In this document: positions 8,270 to 15,765 of the stretch, one piece after another
How positions within the stretch are numbered: the stretch's first letter is position 1
Layout: every line of letters begins with the position of its first letter
Origin: Streptomyces sp. WZ.A104
Lineage (GTDB): Bacteria > Actinomycetota > Actinomycetes > Streptomycetales > Streptomycetaceae
NCBI RefSeq assembly: GCF_002382885.1
Contig: NZ_NWVL01000046.1
Location: forward strand, 1 to 64,000
Direction of reading: 5' to 3'
DNA length: 64,000 nucleotides
Notes under the pieces: model-generated
The model's input: the letters and a program-made list of their open reading frames with translations, nothing else
What the model was told of the DNA's origin: nothing
The model's database searches: none
Position numbers and translations under genes: made by a program

Positions 8270-9586
8270 TCAGAAGAACGTGCGGATGTAGTCGGCGACC
8301 GTGCCGTCCGCCTCCACCAGCGGGATCAGCTGCCACTTGTCGAAGCTGGTGCAGGGGTGCGAGAGGCCCATGCCGACCCAGTCGCCCACCTCCAGCTCGG
8401 CCCCCTCCTCCGTGCGCACCCAGGCGTGCTGGTCGGAGAGTCCGGTGACCGTGATCCCGGTGGCGGGCCGGACCGAACCGTCCCGGCCGGAGCGGACCAC
8501 CTGCGCCTCGGGCAGATCCAGGTCGTACGCCGCGTCCCGCTTGCCCGCGTTCAGGAACGCCTGCTCACCGGTCGGGCGGGAGACGACCTGCGCCCAGAGG
8601 CGGAAGGCGGGCTCCAGCGCGCCCTCCTCGGGCACCCGGTTGAACGGGGTGAGGTGCTTGTAGTGCCCGTCGTCGTGCGAGACGTACGCACCGGAGCGGA
8701 GCAACTTGATTACGGGCAGGCTGAGTTCGGGGACGTCTGTGAAGACCTCCGCGACCGCGTCGAACCAGGCGCTGCCGCCCGCGCTGATGACGATCCCGTC
8801 GGCTCCGGCGAACCGCTTCTCGCCGTCGAAGGCGGTCGCCAGCGCGACGAGCCGCCGCAGCCACGCCCCCACCCGCTCGGGGTCCGCTTCCGGCACCTCG
8901 CCCTCGTACCCGGCGACCCCCACCAGGCGCAGCGATCCGGCCGCCGCCACCGCGTCGGCCACCGCCGTGCAGTCGGCCTCCGTACGCGCCCCGGTGCGCG
9001 CGCCCTCGCCCGCGCCCAGCTCCACGACCACGTCGACCGGGCGGGTGGCGCCCGCCGCCCTCAGGGCCGCCTCCATCAGTTCGACGCCGCGCACGGAGTC
9101 GACGTAGCAGATGAAGCGGAACTCCGGGTCGGCCGTCATCTCGGCGGCCAGCCAGCGCAGGGCCACGGCGTCGACGAGCTCGTTCGCGAGGAAGATCCGC
9201 CCGATCCCGTACGCCCGGTAGACCCGCGCCTGGTGCGGCACGGCGGCCGTGATGCCCCACGCGCCGCGCTTCAGCTGGTCCGCGAAGAGCTGCGGCGACA
9301 TGGACGTCTTGCCGTGCGGGGCGAACGCGAGGCCGTGCCGCTCGGCGTACGTCTCCAGGAGCGCGAGGTTGTGCTCGACCGACTCGGCGGACAGGGCGAG
9401 TACGGGGGTGGTGAACCCGCCGGTGAAGAGGTTGCGGCGCTCGGCGGCCAGGGCCCCGACGGTGAGGCCGTCCGCGTCCGGCGGCAGGGCCTTGAAGCGG
9501 TGGTCGACGCGCTCGTCGGCGAGGCCGGCGGCGAGGCCGGCGGCGAGGTCGCCGGGGCGGGGTGCGGTGGGGCGTTCGGCTGTCAA
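8270..9586 (-). CDS. PLP-dependent D-amino-acid deaminase/dehydratase (DSD1-like)
   Basis: A fold-type III PLP enzyme with an alanine-racemase-like barrel, related to D-serine dehydratase and D-threonine aldolase. The Schiff-base lysine lies in FAPHGKTSMSPQ. The C-terminal metal site shows as DDGHYKHLTPF and LSHPCTSFDKW (His and Cys two residues apart), as in eukaryotic-type D-serine dehydratases. I start at TTG 9586: GAGGAG lies six bases upstream, whereas the ATG at 9628 lies inside the operator and has no ribosome-binding site. The expected reaction is elimination or deamination of a D-amino acid to a 2-oxo acid and ammonia. Exact substrate is not readable from sequence. Confidence 0.83.
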   Translation of the reverse strand: MTAERPTAPRPGDLAAGLAAGLADERVDHRFKALPPDADGLTVGALAAERRNLFTGGFTTPVLALSAESVEHNLALLETYAERHGLAFAPHGKTSMSPQLFADQLKRGAWGITAAVPHQARVYRAYGIGRIFLANELVDAVALRWLAAEMTADPEFRFICYVDSVRGVELMEAALRAAGATRPVDVVVELGAGEGARTGARTEADCTAVADAVAAAGSLRLVGVAGYEGEVPEADPERVGAWLRRLVALATAFDGEKRFAGADGIVISAGGSAWFDAVAEVFTDVPELSLPVIKLLRSGAYVSHDDGHYKHLTPFNRVPEEGALEPAFRLWAQVVSRPTGEQAFLNAGKRDAAYDLDLPEAQVVRSGRDGSVRPATGITVTGLSDQHAWVRTEEGAELEVGDWVGMGLSHPCTSFDKWQLIPLVEADGTVADYIRTFF

Positions 9587-9605
9587 GGGAAGCTCCTCGA
9601 AGTTC

Positions 9606-9640
9606 GTTGCAACATATGCAACACCCATTGCGTATATCGC
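9606..9640. promoter_or_regulatory. IclR-type operator pair in divergent promoter
   Basis: GTTGCA-ACATA-TGCAAC (9606-9622) is a perfect 6-bp inverted repeat, followed by GCG-TATAT-CGC (9630-9640). Both lie between the divergent deaminase and sugar-kinase genes. IclR-family sites such as KdgR-like operators are AT-centred palindromes of this type, and an IclR gene is the second gene of the right-hand operon. Confidence 0.6.
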
Positions 9641-9741
9641 TCAACGCTGTCTAACATCCGAGCCGACGCCGGGTCAATGGTGACCAGATGCCCGGTCGAT
9701 GGTGTCCACCGGCCCGCACGCCGATCAGCGAGGAGCCTTCC

Positions 9742-10872
9742 GTGTCCGGACCCGCAGCAGGGACGGCCAGCGCCGCCACGACCACCGATGCCGTCTGTCT
9801 CGGTGAGTCCATGGTGACGTTCCTGCCCTCGCGGCCCGGCCGCCTCGCCGACGTGCCCTCCTTCGGACGCGGGATCGGGGGTGCCGAGTCCAACGTGGCC
9901 TGCGCGCTCGCCGCCGCCGGGCACCGGGCGGCCTGGGTCGGCCGGGTAGGGGCGGACGGCTTCGGCGACCACCTGGTCGAGACGATCGCGGGGTACGGGG
10001 TCGACACCTCGGCCGTCCGCCGGGACCCGGTCCGCCCGACGGGCATCTACTTCCGTACGGCCACGGACCGGGGGACCGACGCGCACGAGGTCGCCTACTA
10101 CCGGGCGGGATCGGCGGCATCGGCGATGTCGCCGGACAGCGTGCCGTACGAGGACCTGTTCGCGGGCCGCGTCCTCCATCTGTCCGGGATCACGGCAGCG
10201 CTGTCCGCCGACTGCCTGGCGCTGCTGCGGGACCTGACGGCACCCCGGGCGGACCGCCCCCTCGTCTCCTTCGACGTGAACCACCGGCCGCATCTGTGGC
10301 GGGGCGGGACCGCTGACGCCTCGGTCCTCCTGGAGCTGGCCCGCCGGGCCGACCTGGTGTTCGTGGGCGAGGACGAGGCGGAGGAGGCGTGGGGGATCGT
10401 CGGCGCTGGGGCGATCCGGGCGGCGCTGCCGGAGCCGTCCGTGGTGGTGGTGAAGCGCGGGAGCGCGGGCGCGACGGTGTTCTCGGGGCACCGCCCCGGT
10501 CTCCGCTCCTCGAACGCCGGAGGGGCCGAGAATTCCGGAGGGGCCGAAAGCGCCGTCGGGGAGGGCGGGGACACCGTCACCGTCGTGCCCGCCCTCCGCG
10601 TCGACGTCGTCGCCGCCGTCGGGGCCGGGGACGCGTTCGCCGCCGGGTTCCTCTCCGCCACCCTGCGCGGGCTGCCCGTACGCGACCGGGTCCGGCACGG
10701 GCACCTGATGGCCGCCGCCGTTCTCACCGTCCCCGGCGACCTCACCGATCCGCCCGCCCGCGACCACGCCGACCGCCTCGCCGCCCTCGACGACGAGGCC
10801 TGGGGGAGACTTCGTCTCGGCCCCGGCTGGACCGCAGCCGACCGGGCACCCGAGGAGGTACGCACCCCATGA
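9742..10872 (+). CDS. PfkB-family sugar kinase (2-keto-3-deoxygluconate kinase-like)
   Basis: A 376-residue ribokinase-superfamily kinase. It shows the N-terminal GGAESNVACALAAAG signature at 47-60 and the C-terminal GAGDAFAAGF signature, with catalytic base Asp297. The subfamily resembles KdgK, which phosphorylates 2-keto-3-deoxygluconate. I start at GTG 9742, preceded by GAGGAG six bases upstream. Residues 255-277 (Asn/Gly/Glu-rich, AGGAENSGGAES) are an insertion beyond the usual core. The stop codon overlaps the IclR start by four bases. In this locus the kinase might act on a keto-acid or sugar acid taken up by GntP. The substrate is inferred from family and context. Confidence 0.83.
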   Translation: MSGPAAGTASAATTTDAVCLGESMVTFLPSRPGRLADVPSFGRGIGGAESNVACALAAAGHRAAWVGRVGADGFGDHLVETIAGYGVDTSAVRRDPVRPTGIYFRTATDRGTDAHEVAYYRAGSAASAMSPDSVPYEDLFAGRVLHLSGITAALSADCLALLRDLTAPRADRPLVSFDVNHRPHLWRGGTADASVLLELARRADLVFVGEDEAEEAWGIVGAGAIRAALPEPSVVVVKRGSAGATVFSGHRPGLRSSNAGGAENSGGAESAVGEGGDTVTVVPALRVDVVAAVGAGDAFAAGFLSATLRGLPVRDRVRHGHLMAAAVLTVPGDLTDPPARDHADRLAALDDEAWGRLRLGPGWTAADRAPEEVRTP

Positions 10873-11627
10873 GTCAGACCGTCGACCGGGCACTGAGCAT
10901 CCTGCCCCTGCTCGCCCAGGGACCCGCCGACCTCGGCCAGGTCGCCGAGCGGCTCGGCGTCCACAAGTCCACGGCGCTGCGCCTGCTGCGTACGCTCCAC
11001 GAGCACGGCCTCGTCTACCGCCAGCAGGACCAGCGCTACCGCCTCGGCGCCCGGCTCTTCGCGCTCGCGCAGGAGGCCGTGGAGAACCTCGACGTACGCG
11101 AGATCGCCCACTCCCACCTGGTCGCGCTGAACGACCGGTGCGGGCACACCGTGCACCTCGCCGTGTACGAGGAGCAGGAAGTCCTCTACATCGACAAGGT
11201 CGAGAGCCGCTACCCGGTCCGGATGTACTCGCGGATCGGCAAGCCCGTCGCGATCACCGTCGCGGCCGTCGCCAAGCTGCTGCTGGCCGACCTCGCCGAG
11301 CCCGAGCGGCGCGTCATCGCCGAGAAGCTCGACTACCCCATGTACACGTCCCGTTCGACGCCCAACGCGGCCGCCTTCCTCAAGGAGCTGGCCGTCGTCC
11401 GCGAACAGGGCTGGGCCACCGACCTCGGTGGCCACGAGGAGTCCATCAACTGCGTCGGCGCCCCCATCCGCGGCGCGGACGGACGGGTCGTCGCGGCCAT
11501 GTCGGTGTCCGCACCCAACGTGGTCGTCACGGCCGAGGAACTCCTCACCCTGCTCCCGCTGGTCCGGCGCACCGCCGAGACGATCAGCCGGGAGTACTCC
11601 GGCACCACCCAACCCAAGAAAGCCTGA
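10869..11627 (+). CDS. IclR-family transcriptional regulator
   Basis: A 252-residue regulator. The winged HTH is at about 8-65 (GQVAERLGVHKSTALRLLRTLHEHGLV), and the IclR effector domain at about 80-245 (HLAVYEEQEVLYIDKVES, GHEESINCVGAPIRGADGRVVAAMSVS). It is translationally coupled to the kinase (ATGA overlap) and sits six bases before ridA. It is expected to bind the operator at 9606-9640 and to respond to a keto acid or sugar acid. The C-terminus (SREYSGTTQPKKA) is not conserved in the family. Confidence 0.9.
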   Translation: MSQTVDRALSILPLLAQGPADLGQVAERLGVHKSTALRLLRTLHEHGLVYRQQDQRYRLGARLFALAQEAVENLDVREIAHSHLVALNDRCGHTVHLAVYEEQEVLYIDKVESRYPVRMYSRIGKPVAITVAAVAKLLLADLAEPERRVIAEKLDYPMYTSRSTPNAAAFLKELAVVREQGWATDLGGHEESINCVGAPIRGADGRVVAAMSVSAPNVVVTAEELLTLLPLVRRTAETISREYSGTTQPKKA

Positions 11628-11633
11628 TCAGCC

Positions 11634-12044
11634 ATGACCGAGAAGACCGCGCTCACCCCCTCCACCCACACCACGCCGCCCGCGAAGTTCTCGCACGGCG
11701 TGAAGAAGGGGAACATCCTCCAGGTCGCCGGCCAGGTCGGCTTCCTCCCGGCCGTGGAGGGCCAGGCCCCGACCCCGGCCGGTCCGACCCTGCGCGAGCA
11801 GACCCTCCAGACCTTCGCCAACGTCAAGGCGATCCTGGAGGAGGGCGGCGCGAGCTGGGACGACGTGATGATGATGCGCGTCTACCTCACGGACGTGGAC
11901 CACTTCGCGGAGATGAACGAGATCTACAACGCGTACTTCGCCGAGCAGAACCTCAAGGAGGCTCCCTCGGCCCGTACGACGGTCTACGTCGGCCTGCCCA
12001 AGGGCCTGCTCATCGAGATCGACGCCCTCGCGGTGCTCAGCTGA
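11634..12044 (+). CDS. ridA: RidA-family enamine/imine deaminase
   Basis: A 136-residue YjgF/YER057c/UK114 protein, normally a cytoplasmic trimer. It hydrolyses reactive 2-aminoacrylate and related imines to 2-oxo acids. The signature SARTTVYVGLPKGLLIEID holds the substrate-carboxylate Arg and the conserved Glu region. It is third in the kinase-IclR-RidA-permease operon, divergent from a PLP-dependent D-amino-acid deaminase that releases such imines. The context therefore gives it a specific partner. The N-terminus (about 15 residues, Thr/Pro-rich) is longer than in E. coli RidA. Confidence 0.87.
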   Translation: MTEKTALTPSTHTTPPAKFSHGVKKGNILQVAGQVGFLPAVEGQAPTPAGPTLREQTLQTFANVKAILEEGGASWDDVMMMRVYLTDVDHFAEMNEIYNAYFAEQNLKEAPSARTTVYVGLPKGLLIEIDALAVLS

Positions 12045-12110
12045 CCGTTCCGCCCCTACCGAACGCCTGATCCTCTTGCCTCACCCGCACCACCCCTCCA
12101 GCACGCCGCA

Positions 12111-12146
12111 CGGCACGGCGCCCCGCCCCCCGGGGGCGCCGTGCCG
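12111..12146 (+). terminator. Strong hairpin between ridA and the permease gene
   Basis: Perfect 14-bp arms (CGGCACGGCGCCCC and complement) enclose an 8-base loop, with no U-tract. It may attenuate or stabilise the message ahead of the permease gene, or end the upstream operon. Confidence 0.6.
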
Positions 12147-12182
12147 CGCTCCCCCCTGCCCTCCAGCACCATCGGAGTCCCC

Positions 12183-13661
12183 ATGTCGCTCGCCGCCGCC
12201 GGCCCCTCGCCGGCCGAGACGCCACCGCACACCGGTGGTCTGCTCCTCCTGATCGACGGCACCGCGGGTCTGCTGACCGTCGCCGCCCTCGGTATCGCCC
12301 TCCTCCTCTTCCTGATCATCAAGGTCAGGCTCCAGCCGTTCGTCGCCCTGCTCGCGGTCTCCATAGCCGTCGGCCTCGGGGCCGGGCTCTCGGTCACCGA
12401 ACTCTTCGGAACCGTGCAGAAATCCGCCGCCGTCTCGGTCATCGAGTCCGGCATGGGCGGCATCCTGGGCCATGTCGCGATCATCATCGGGCTCGGCACC
12501 ATGCTCGGCGCGATCCTCGAAGTGTCCGGCGGCGCCGAGGTGTTGAGCGCCCGCCTGCTGAACCTCTTCGGTGAGAAGCGGGCCCCGCTCGCGATGGGCC
12601 TGACCGGCACCATCTTCGGTATCCCGGTCTTCTTCGACGTCGGCATCTTCGTCCTCGCGCCGATCGTGTACGCCGCCGCCAAGCGCTCCGGAAAATCGAT
12701 CCTGCTCTACGCGATGCCGCTGCTGGCGGGCCTGTCGATGACCCACGCGTTCCTGCCGCCGCACCCCGGCCCGGTAGCCGCCGCCGGACTCTTCAACGTC
12801 TCGCTCGGCTGGGTCATCCTGATGGGGGTCGTGGTCGGCGTCCCGTCCGTCCTCGCCGCCTGGGCGTACGCCGCCTGGATCGGGAAGCGGATCTTCGTCG
12901 AGGTCCCGCAGGACATGGTGGACGCCGCCGCCGAGGCCAAGGCGGCGGTCGCCGCCGAACAGCGGGCCGCCGGCGGCACCCCGCACGAGAAGCCGGTCCC
13001 GCTCGCCACGGTCCTCGCGATCATCGGCACCCCGCTGGTCCTGATCCTCGCCGCGACGTTCTCCTCCATAGCGCTGGACCCCTCCACACTCCGCTCGGTC
13101 GTCGAGTTCTTCGGCAACCCGTTCGTGGCCCTGACCATCGCGCTGCTCCTGGCGTACTACCTGCTGGGCCTCCGCCGCGGCTGGTCCCGCAAGTCCCTGG
13201 AATCGGTCTCCACGTCCTCGCTGAAGCCCGTCGGCAACATCCTGCTGGTGGTCGGCGCGGGCGGCATCTTCGGCGCGGTCCTCAAGGGCAGCGGCATCGC
13301 GGACGCGCTGGCCGACACCTTCAACGACGTGGGCCTCCCCGTCATCCTCCTCGCCTGGCTGATCTCGGTCGTGCTGCGCGTCGCCCAGGGCTCGGCCACC
13401 GTCGCGATCGTCACGACCGCCGGGATCGTGGTCCCGTTGGTCGACGGTCAGGACCTGTCCCAGGCCCACCTCGCGCTGATCATCATGGCGATCTCGGCGG
13501 GCTCGATCTTCGCCTCGCACGTCAACGACGGCGGCTTCTGGATGGTGTCGAAGTACTTCGGCATCAGCGAGCGGGACACCCTGAAGTCCTGGACGGTGCT
13601 GGAGACGGTGCTGTCGGTGGCGGGCTTCGTGGTCGCGGCGCTGCTTACTCTGGTGATCTAG
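12183..13661 (+). CDS. GntP-family permease (gluconate/organic-acid:H+ symporter)
   Basis: A 492-residue polytopic membrane protein with about 12-14 hydrophobic segments. GntP hallmarks include GMGGILGHVAIIIGLGTMLGAILEVSGGAEVLS, IFGIPVFFDVGIFVLAPI and the conserved THAFLPPHPGPVAAA. Family members import gluconate, ketogluconate or D-serine (DsdX). The presence of DsdX-type members makes a D-amino acid or hydroxy-acid substrate plausible here, beside the D-aminoacylase and deaminase. The start is ATG 12183, after CGGAGTCCCC. It may be read through from ridA despite the hairpin, or have its own promoter. Confidence 0.87.
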   Translation: MSLAAAGPSPAETPPHTGGLLLLIDGTAGLLTVAALGIALLLFLIIKVRLQPFVALLAVSIAVGLGAGLSVTELFGTVQKSAAVSVIESGMGGILGHVAIIIGLGTMLGAILEVSGGAEVLSARLLNLFGEKRAPLAMGLTGTIFGIPVFFDVGIFVLAPIVYAAAKRSGKSILLYAMPLLAGLSMTHAFLPPHPGPVAAAGLFNVSLGWVILMGVVVGVPSVLAAWAYAAWIGKRIFVEVPQDMVDAAAEAKAAVAAEQRAAGGTPHEKPVPLATVLAIIGTPLVLILAATFSSIALDPSTLRSVVEFFGNPFVALTIALLLAYYLLGLRRGWSRKSLESVSTSSLKPVGNILLVVGAGGIFGAVLKGSGIADALADTFNDVGLPVILLAWLISVVLRVAQGSATVAIVTTAGIVVPLVDGQDLSQAHLALIIMAISAGSIFASHVNDGGFWMVSKYFGISERDTLKSWTVLETVLSVAGFVVAALLTLVI

Positions 13662-13758
13662 ATCCAGGCCAAACCCAGGCCATGCCAAACCCACGCCAGG
13701 CCCACGACAGATCCGCGGTCGGGGCCGGCCCGCGACCCCACCCCTCCCGGGTCAGGCC

Positions 13759-14835
13759 TCAACTCCCCTTGCGTGCCACGTAGTAGACGTTGAGGACATC
13801 GTCCTCCACCTCGCGTACCTCGACATCGCCGAAGCCCGCCTCCGCCAGCATCTTCAGCGCGGTCTCCCTGCCCCATACGGTCCCCAGGCCGGCGCCGCCC
13901 TCGCCCAGCGAGACGGTCATGCAGTAGAAGACCGAGAAGGTGTAGAGGGTGGGGCCCAAGGGGTGGTCGAGGTTCTCCTCCAGCCTGCTGGAGGCGGCGA
14001 TGTCCCCCATCAGGAACACCCCGTCGTCCCGCAGCGCACCGGCGACGGCCGCCAGCGCCTCGGCCGGACGGGCCAGGTCGTGGATCACGTCGAAGGCGGT
14101 GATCAGGTCGTACGGGCCGGTCACCGTCGCCGCGTCCGCCAGGTCGAACCGTGAGTTCCGCAGTCCCAGCCGCTCCGCCTCGGCCCGGGCCGCCGCGATA
14201 CCGCCCTCCGACATGTCCACCCCGCGGAACCTGCTGGCCGGGAACGCCCGCGCCAGGAGATTGACGGCGTGCCCCTGGCCCGTACCGATGTCGAGCACGT
14301 CCAGACCGTCGCCCGAGCCCAGCCGCTCCGGCAGCCCGGGCACCAGCGGAATGATCGTGTCGACCAGGGCGGCGTCGTACACCCGTGCCGTCTCCTCGGC
14401 CTGGAGCTCCTGGAACCTCGGATACGAGGAGTACGGCACCCCGCCCCCCTCCCGGAACGCCGTGACCACCTCGTCCTCGACGAGCCCGATCAGCGCGAGA
14501 TCCTGGAGGAAGGACGCCAGGTTGTCGGGCCCGGCGGCCCGGCACAGGGAAGCCGCGTGCTCGGGCGGCAACCGGTACGTACGGTCCGCCGGGTCGTACA
14601 CGACGATCCCGCCCACGGTGACCCCGCCCAGCCACTCCCGTACATAGCGTTCGTTCAGGCCCGAGGCCTCGGCGATCCGCTCACTGGTCGACGGCGGCAG
14701 CTCCGCCATCACGTCGAACAGCCGCGTACGGTGCCCGAGGCTGCACAGATACCCCAGGCAGGCATCGTTGAGCACTTGCCCCATCCGGCCCGCGAACTCC
14801 TCCTGCCTGACGGGGTCCATCGTCTGCTGGGTCAT
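13759..14835 (-). CDS. SAM-dependent methyltransferase with N-terminal winged helix
   Basis: A 358-residue class I methyltransferase. Residues 20-95 form a dimerisation/winged-helix domain (TRLFDVMAELPPSTSERIAEASGLNERYVREWL), as in O-methyltransferase-like and actinobacterial regulator-type proteins. Residues 170-330 hold the Rossmann fold, with motif I VLDIGTGQGHAVNLLA and post-I FRGVDMS. The ATG follows GGAGGAG. It is not part of an evident operon; the spacer beyond its 3' end (13662-13758) holds only short AGGCCA/ACCCA repeats. The methyl acceptor is unknown. Confidence 0.83.
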   Translation of the reverse strand: MTQQTMDPVRQEEFAGRMGQVLNDACLGYLCSLGHRTRLFDVMAELPPSTSERIAEASGLNERYVREWLGGVTVGGIVVYDPADRTYRLPPEHAASLCRAAGPDNLASFLQDLALIGLVEDEVVTAFREGGGVPYSSYPRFQELQAEETARVYDAALVDTIIPLVPGLPERLGSGDGLDVLDIGTGQGHAVNLLARAFPASRFRGVDMSEGGIAAARAEAERLGLRNSRFDLADAATVTGPYDLITAFDVIHDLARPAEALAAVAGALRDDGVFLMGDIAASSRLEENLDHPLGPTLYTFSVFYCMTVSLGEGGAGLGTVWGRETALKMLAEAGFGDVEVREVEDDVLNVYYVARKGS

Positions 14836-14941
14836 GACGCCTCCTCCGGTAGGCCGCAGCGCGCCGCCGGAATCGCGTCCCTGCCCCCCCGTATCCGCCG
14901 CACACCGCCGACCGATGGGTCCCCTGTAAACGTTACGCCGT

Positions 14942-15316
14942 TCAGACGGCCATGACCGCGACGTCGTACTGCGGGATCCACTTGTCCCGGGTGACGATGG
15001 TCATTCCCTCGATCTGCGCCTGGGCGACCAGTATCCGGTCGAAGGGGTCGCGGTGCAGGGAGGGCAACCGCCCCGCACGCACCCCATGTCCGGCGGTGAT
15101 CGGCAGTGCGGTGAACTGGCTGTCGCGTGTGCGCTCCGCCAGGTCGTCAGGGCCGTCCAGCTTTCCCAGGGACTGCTTGATGGTGATCTCCCACGCGGAG
15201 ACAGCGCTGAGGTGCACCGACGGCTCGGTGTCCAAGAGCTCTTTGACCTGGTCGGAGAGCTCGTCGGAGTCCCCGAGCCACCAGAGGATCACATGGGTGT
15301 CGAGCAGGAGGCGCAT
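14942..15316 (-). CDS. PIN-domain toxin (VapC-like RNase)
   Basis: A 124-residue PIN protein. The acidic active site is visible as LLLDTHVILWW (Asp6), SAWEITIK (Glu43), DPFDRILVAQA and IVTRDKWI (distal Asp). VapC-type toxins cut tRNA or rRNA. Its ATG overlaps the antitoxin stop by one base (TGATG), so translation is coupled. The family with this LDTHVILWWL opening is commonly paired with Phd-type antitoxins, as here. Confidence 0.88.
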   Translation of the reverse strand: MRLLLDTHVILWWLGDSDELSDQVKELLDTEPSVHLSAVSAWEITIKQSLGKLDGPDDLAERTRDSQFTALPITAGHGVRAGRLPSLHRDPFDRILVAQAQIEGMTIVTRDKWIPQYDVAVMAV

Positions 15317-15558
15317 CAGCGCATCCCGAAGGCGTCGGCGATGTCATCGGGCAGCTCGTCGAAGTCGTCCGCGATGTGGATGCGGCCCGCCAGCGATCCC
15401 CGTCCGGTCCTCCGGACCTTCGGGCGCAGGGGCACCACCTTGGCGACCGGCTCGCCGGCCTTGCAGATGACGATCTCCTCGCCGGTGGCGACCTGCTCCA
15501 GGATCCGGGAGAAGTGCGTCTTGGCCTCGTGCACGTTGTACTGCCGGGCTGCTTCCAT
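15316..15558 (-). CDS. Phd/YefM-type antitoxin
   Basis: An 80-residue antitoxin. Its N-terminal DNA-binding half reads MEAARQYNVHEAKTHFSRIL and VATGEEIVICKAGEPVAKVVPL, classic Phd/YefM features. The C-terminal tail (IADDFDELPDDIADAFGMR) is acidic and probably wraps the toxin. It is the first gene of a two-gene toxin-antitoxin operon. The upstream repeats at 15586-15619 are likely sites for conditional autorepression. Confidence 0.88.
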   Translation of the reverse strand: MEAARQYNVHEAKTHFSRILEQVATGEEIVICKAGEPVAKVVPLRPKVRRTGRGSLAGRIHIADDFDELPDDIADAFGMR

Positions 15559-15585
15559 GGCTGCCTCTCACCGGGGGCGAAGGAC

Positions 15586-15619
15586 TGGACTAAGTGATGG
15601 ACTAAGGCTACCTCAGCCT
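15586..15619. promoter_or_regulatory. Toxin-antitoxin operator repeats
   Basis: Direct repeats TGGACTAAG at 15586-15594 and 15598-15606 (12-base period) abut an inverted repeat AGGCT-acctc-AGCCT (15605-15619), immediately upstream of the antitoxin gene. Phd-type antitoxins bind such clustered sites. Confidence 0.5.
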
Positions 15620-15650
15620 ACTTGGACTGACTGAAGCCGCTCAGACCCCA

Positions 15651-15721
15651 CACTCCTGGTGCCCCCGCGCACTCCTGGTGCCCCCGCACCGCCCCGCTTC
15701 CCGCACCGCCCCGCTTCCCGC
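15651..15721. repeat. Two adjacent short tandem repeats
   Basis: An 18-base unit beginning CACTCCTGGTG is present twice (15651-15668 and 15670-15687). It is followed by a 17-base unit beginning ACCGCCCCGC, also twice (15688-15721). They fill the divergent spacer between the antitoxin and transporter genes. Confidence 0.7.
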
Positions 15722-15765
15722 ACGCCCTCTTGTGCGGACCCGCCGATTGCGCTTCCTTGATCGGC

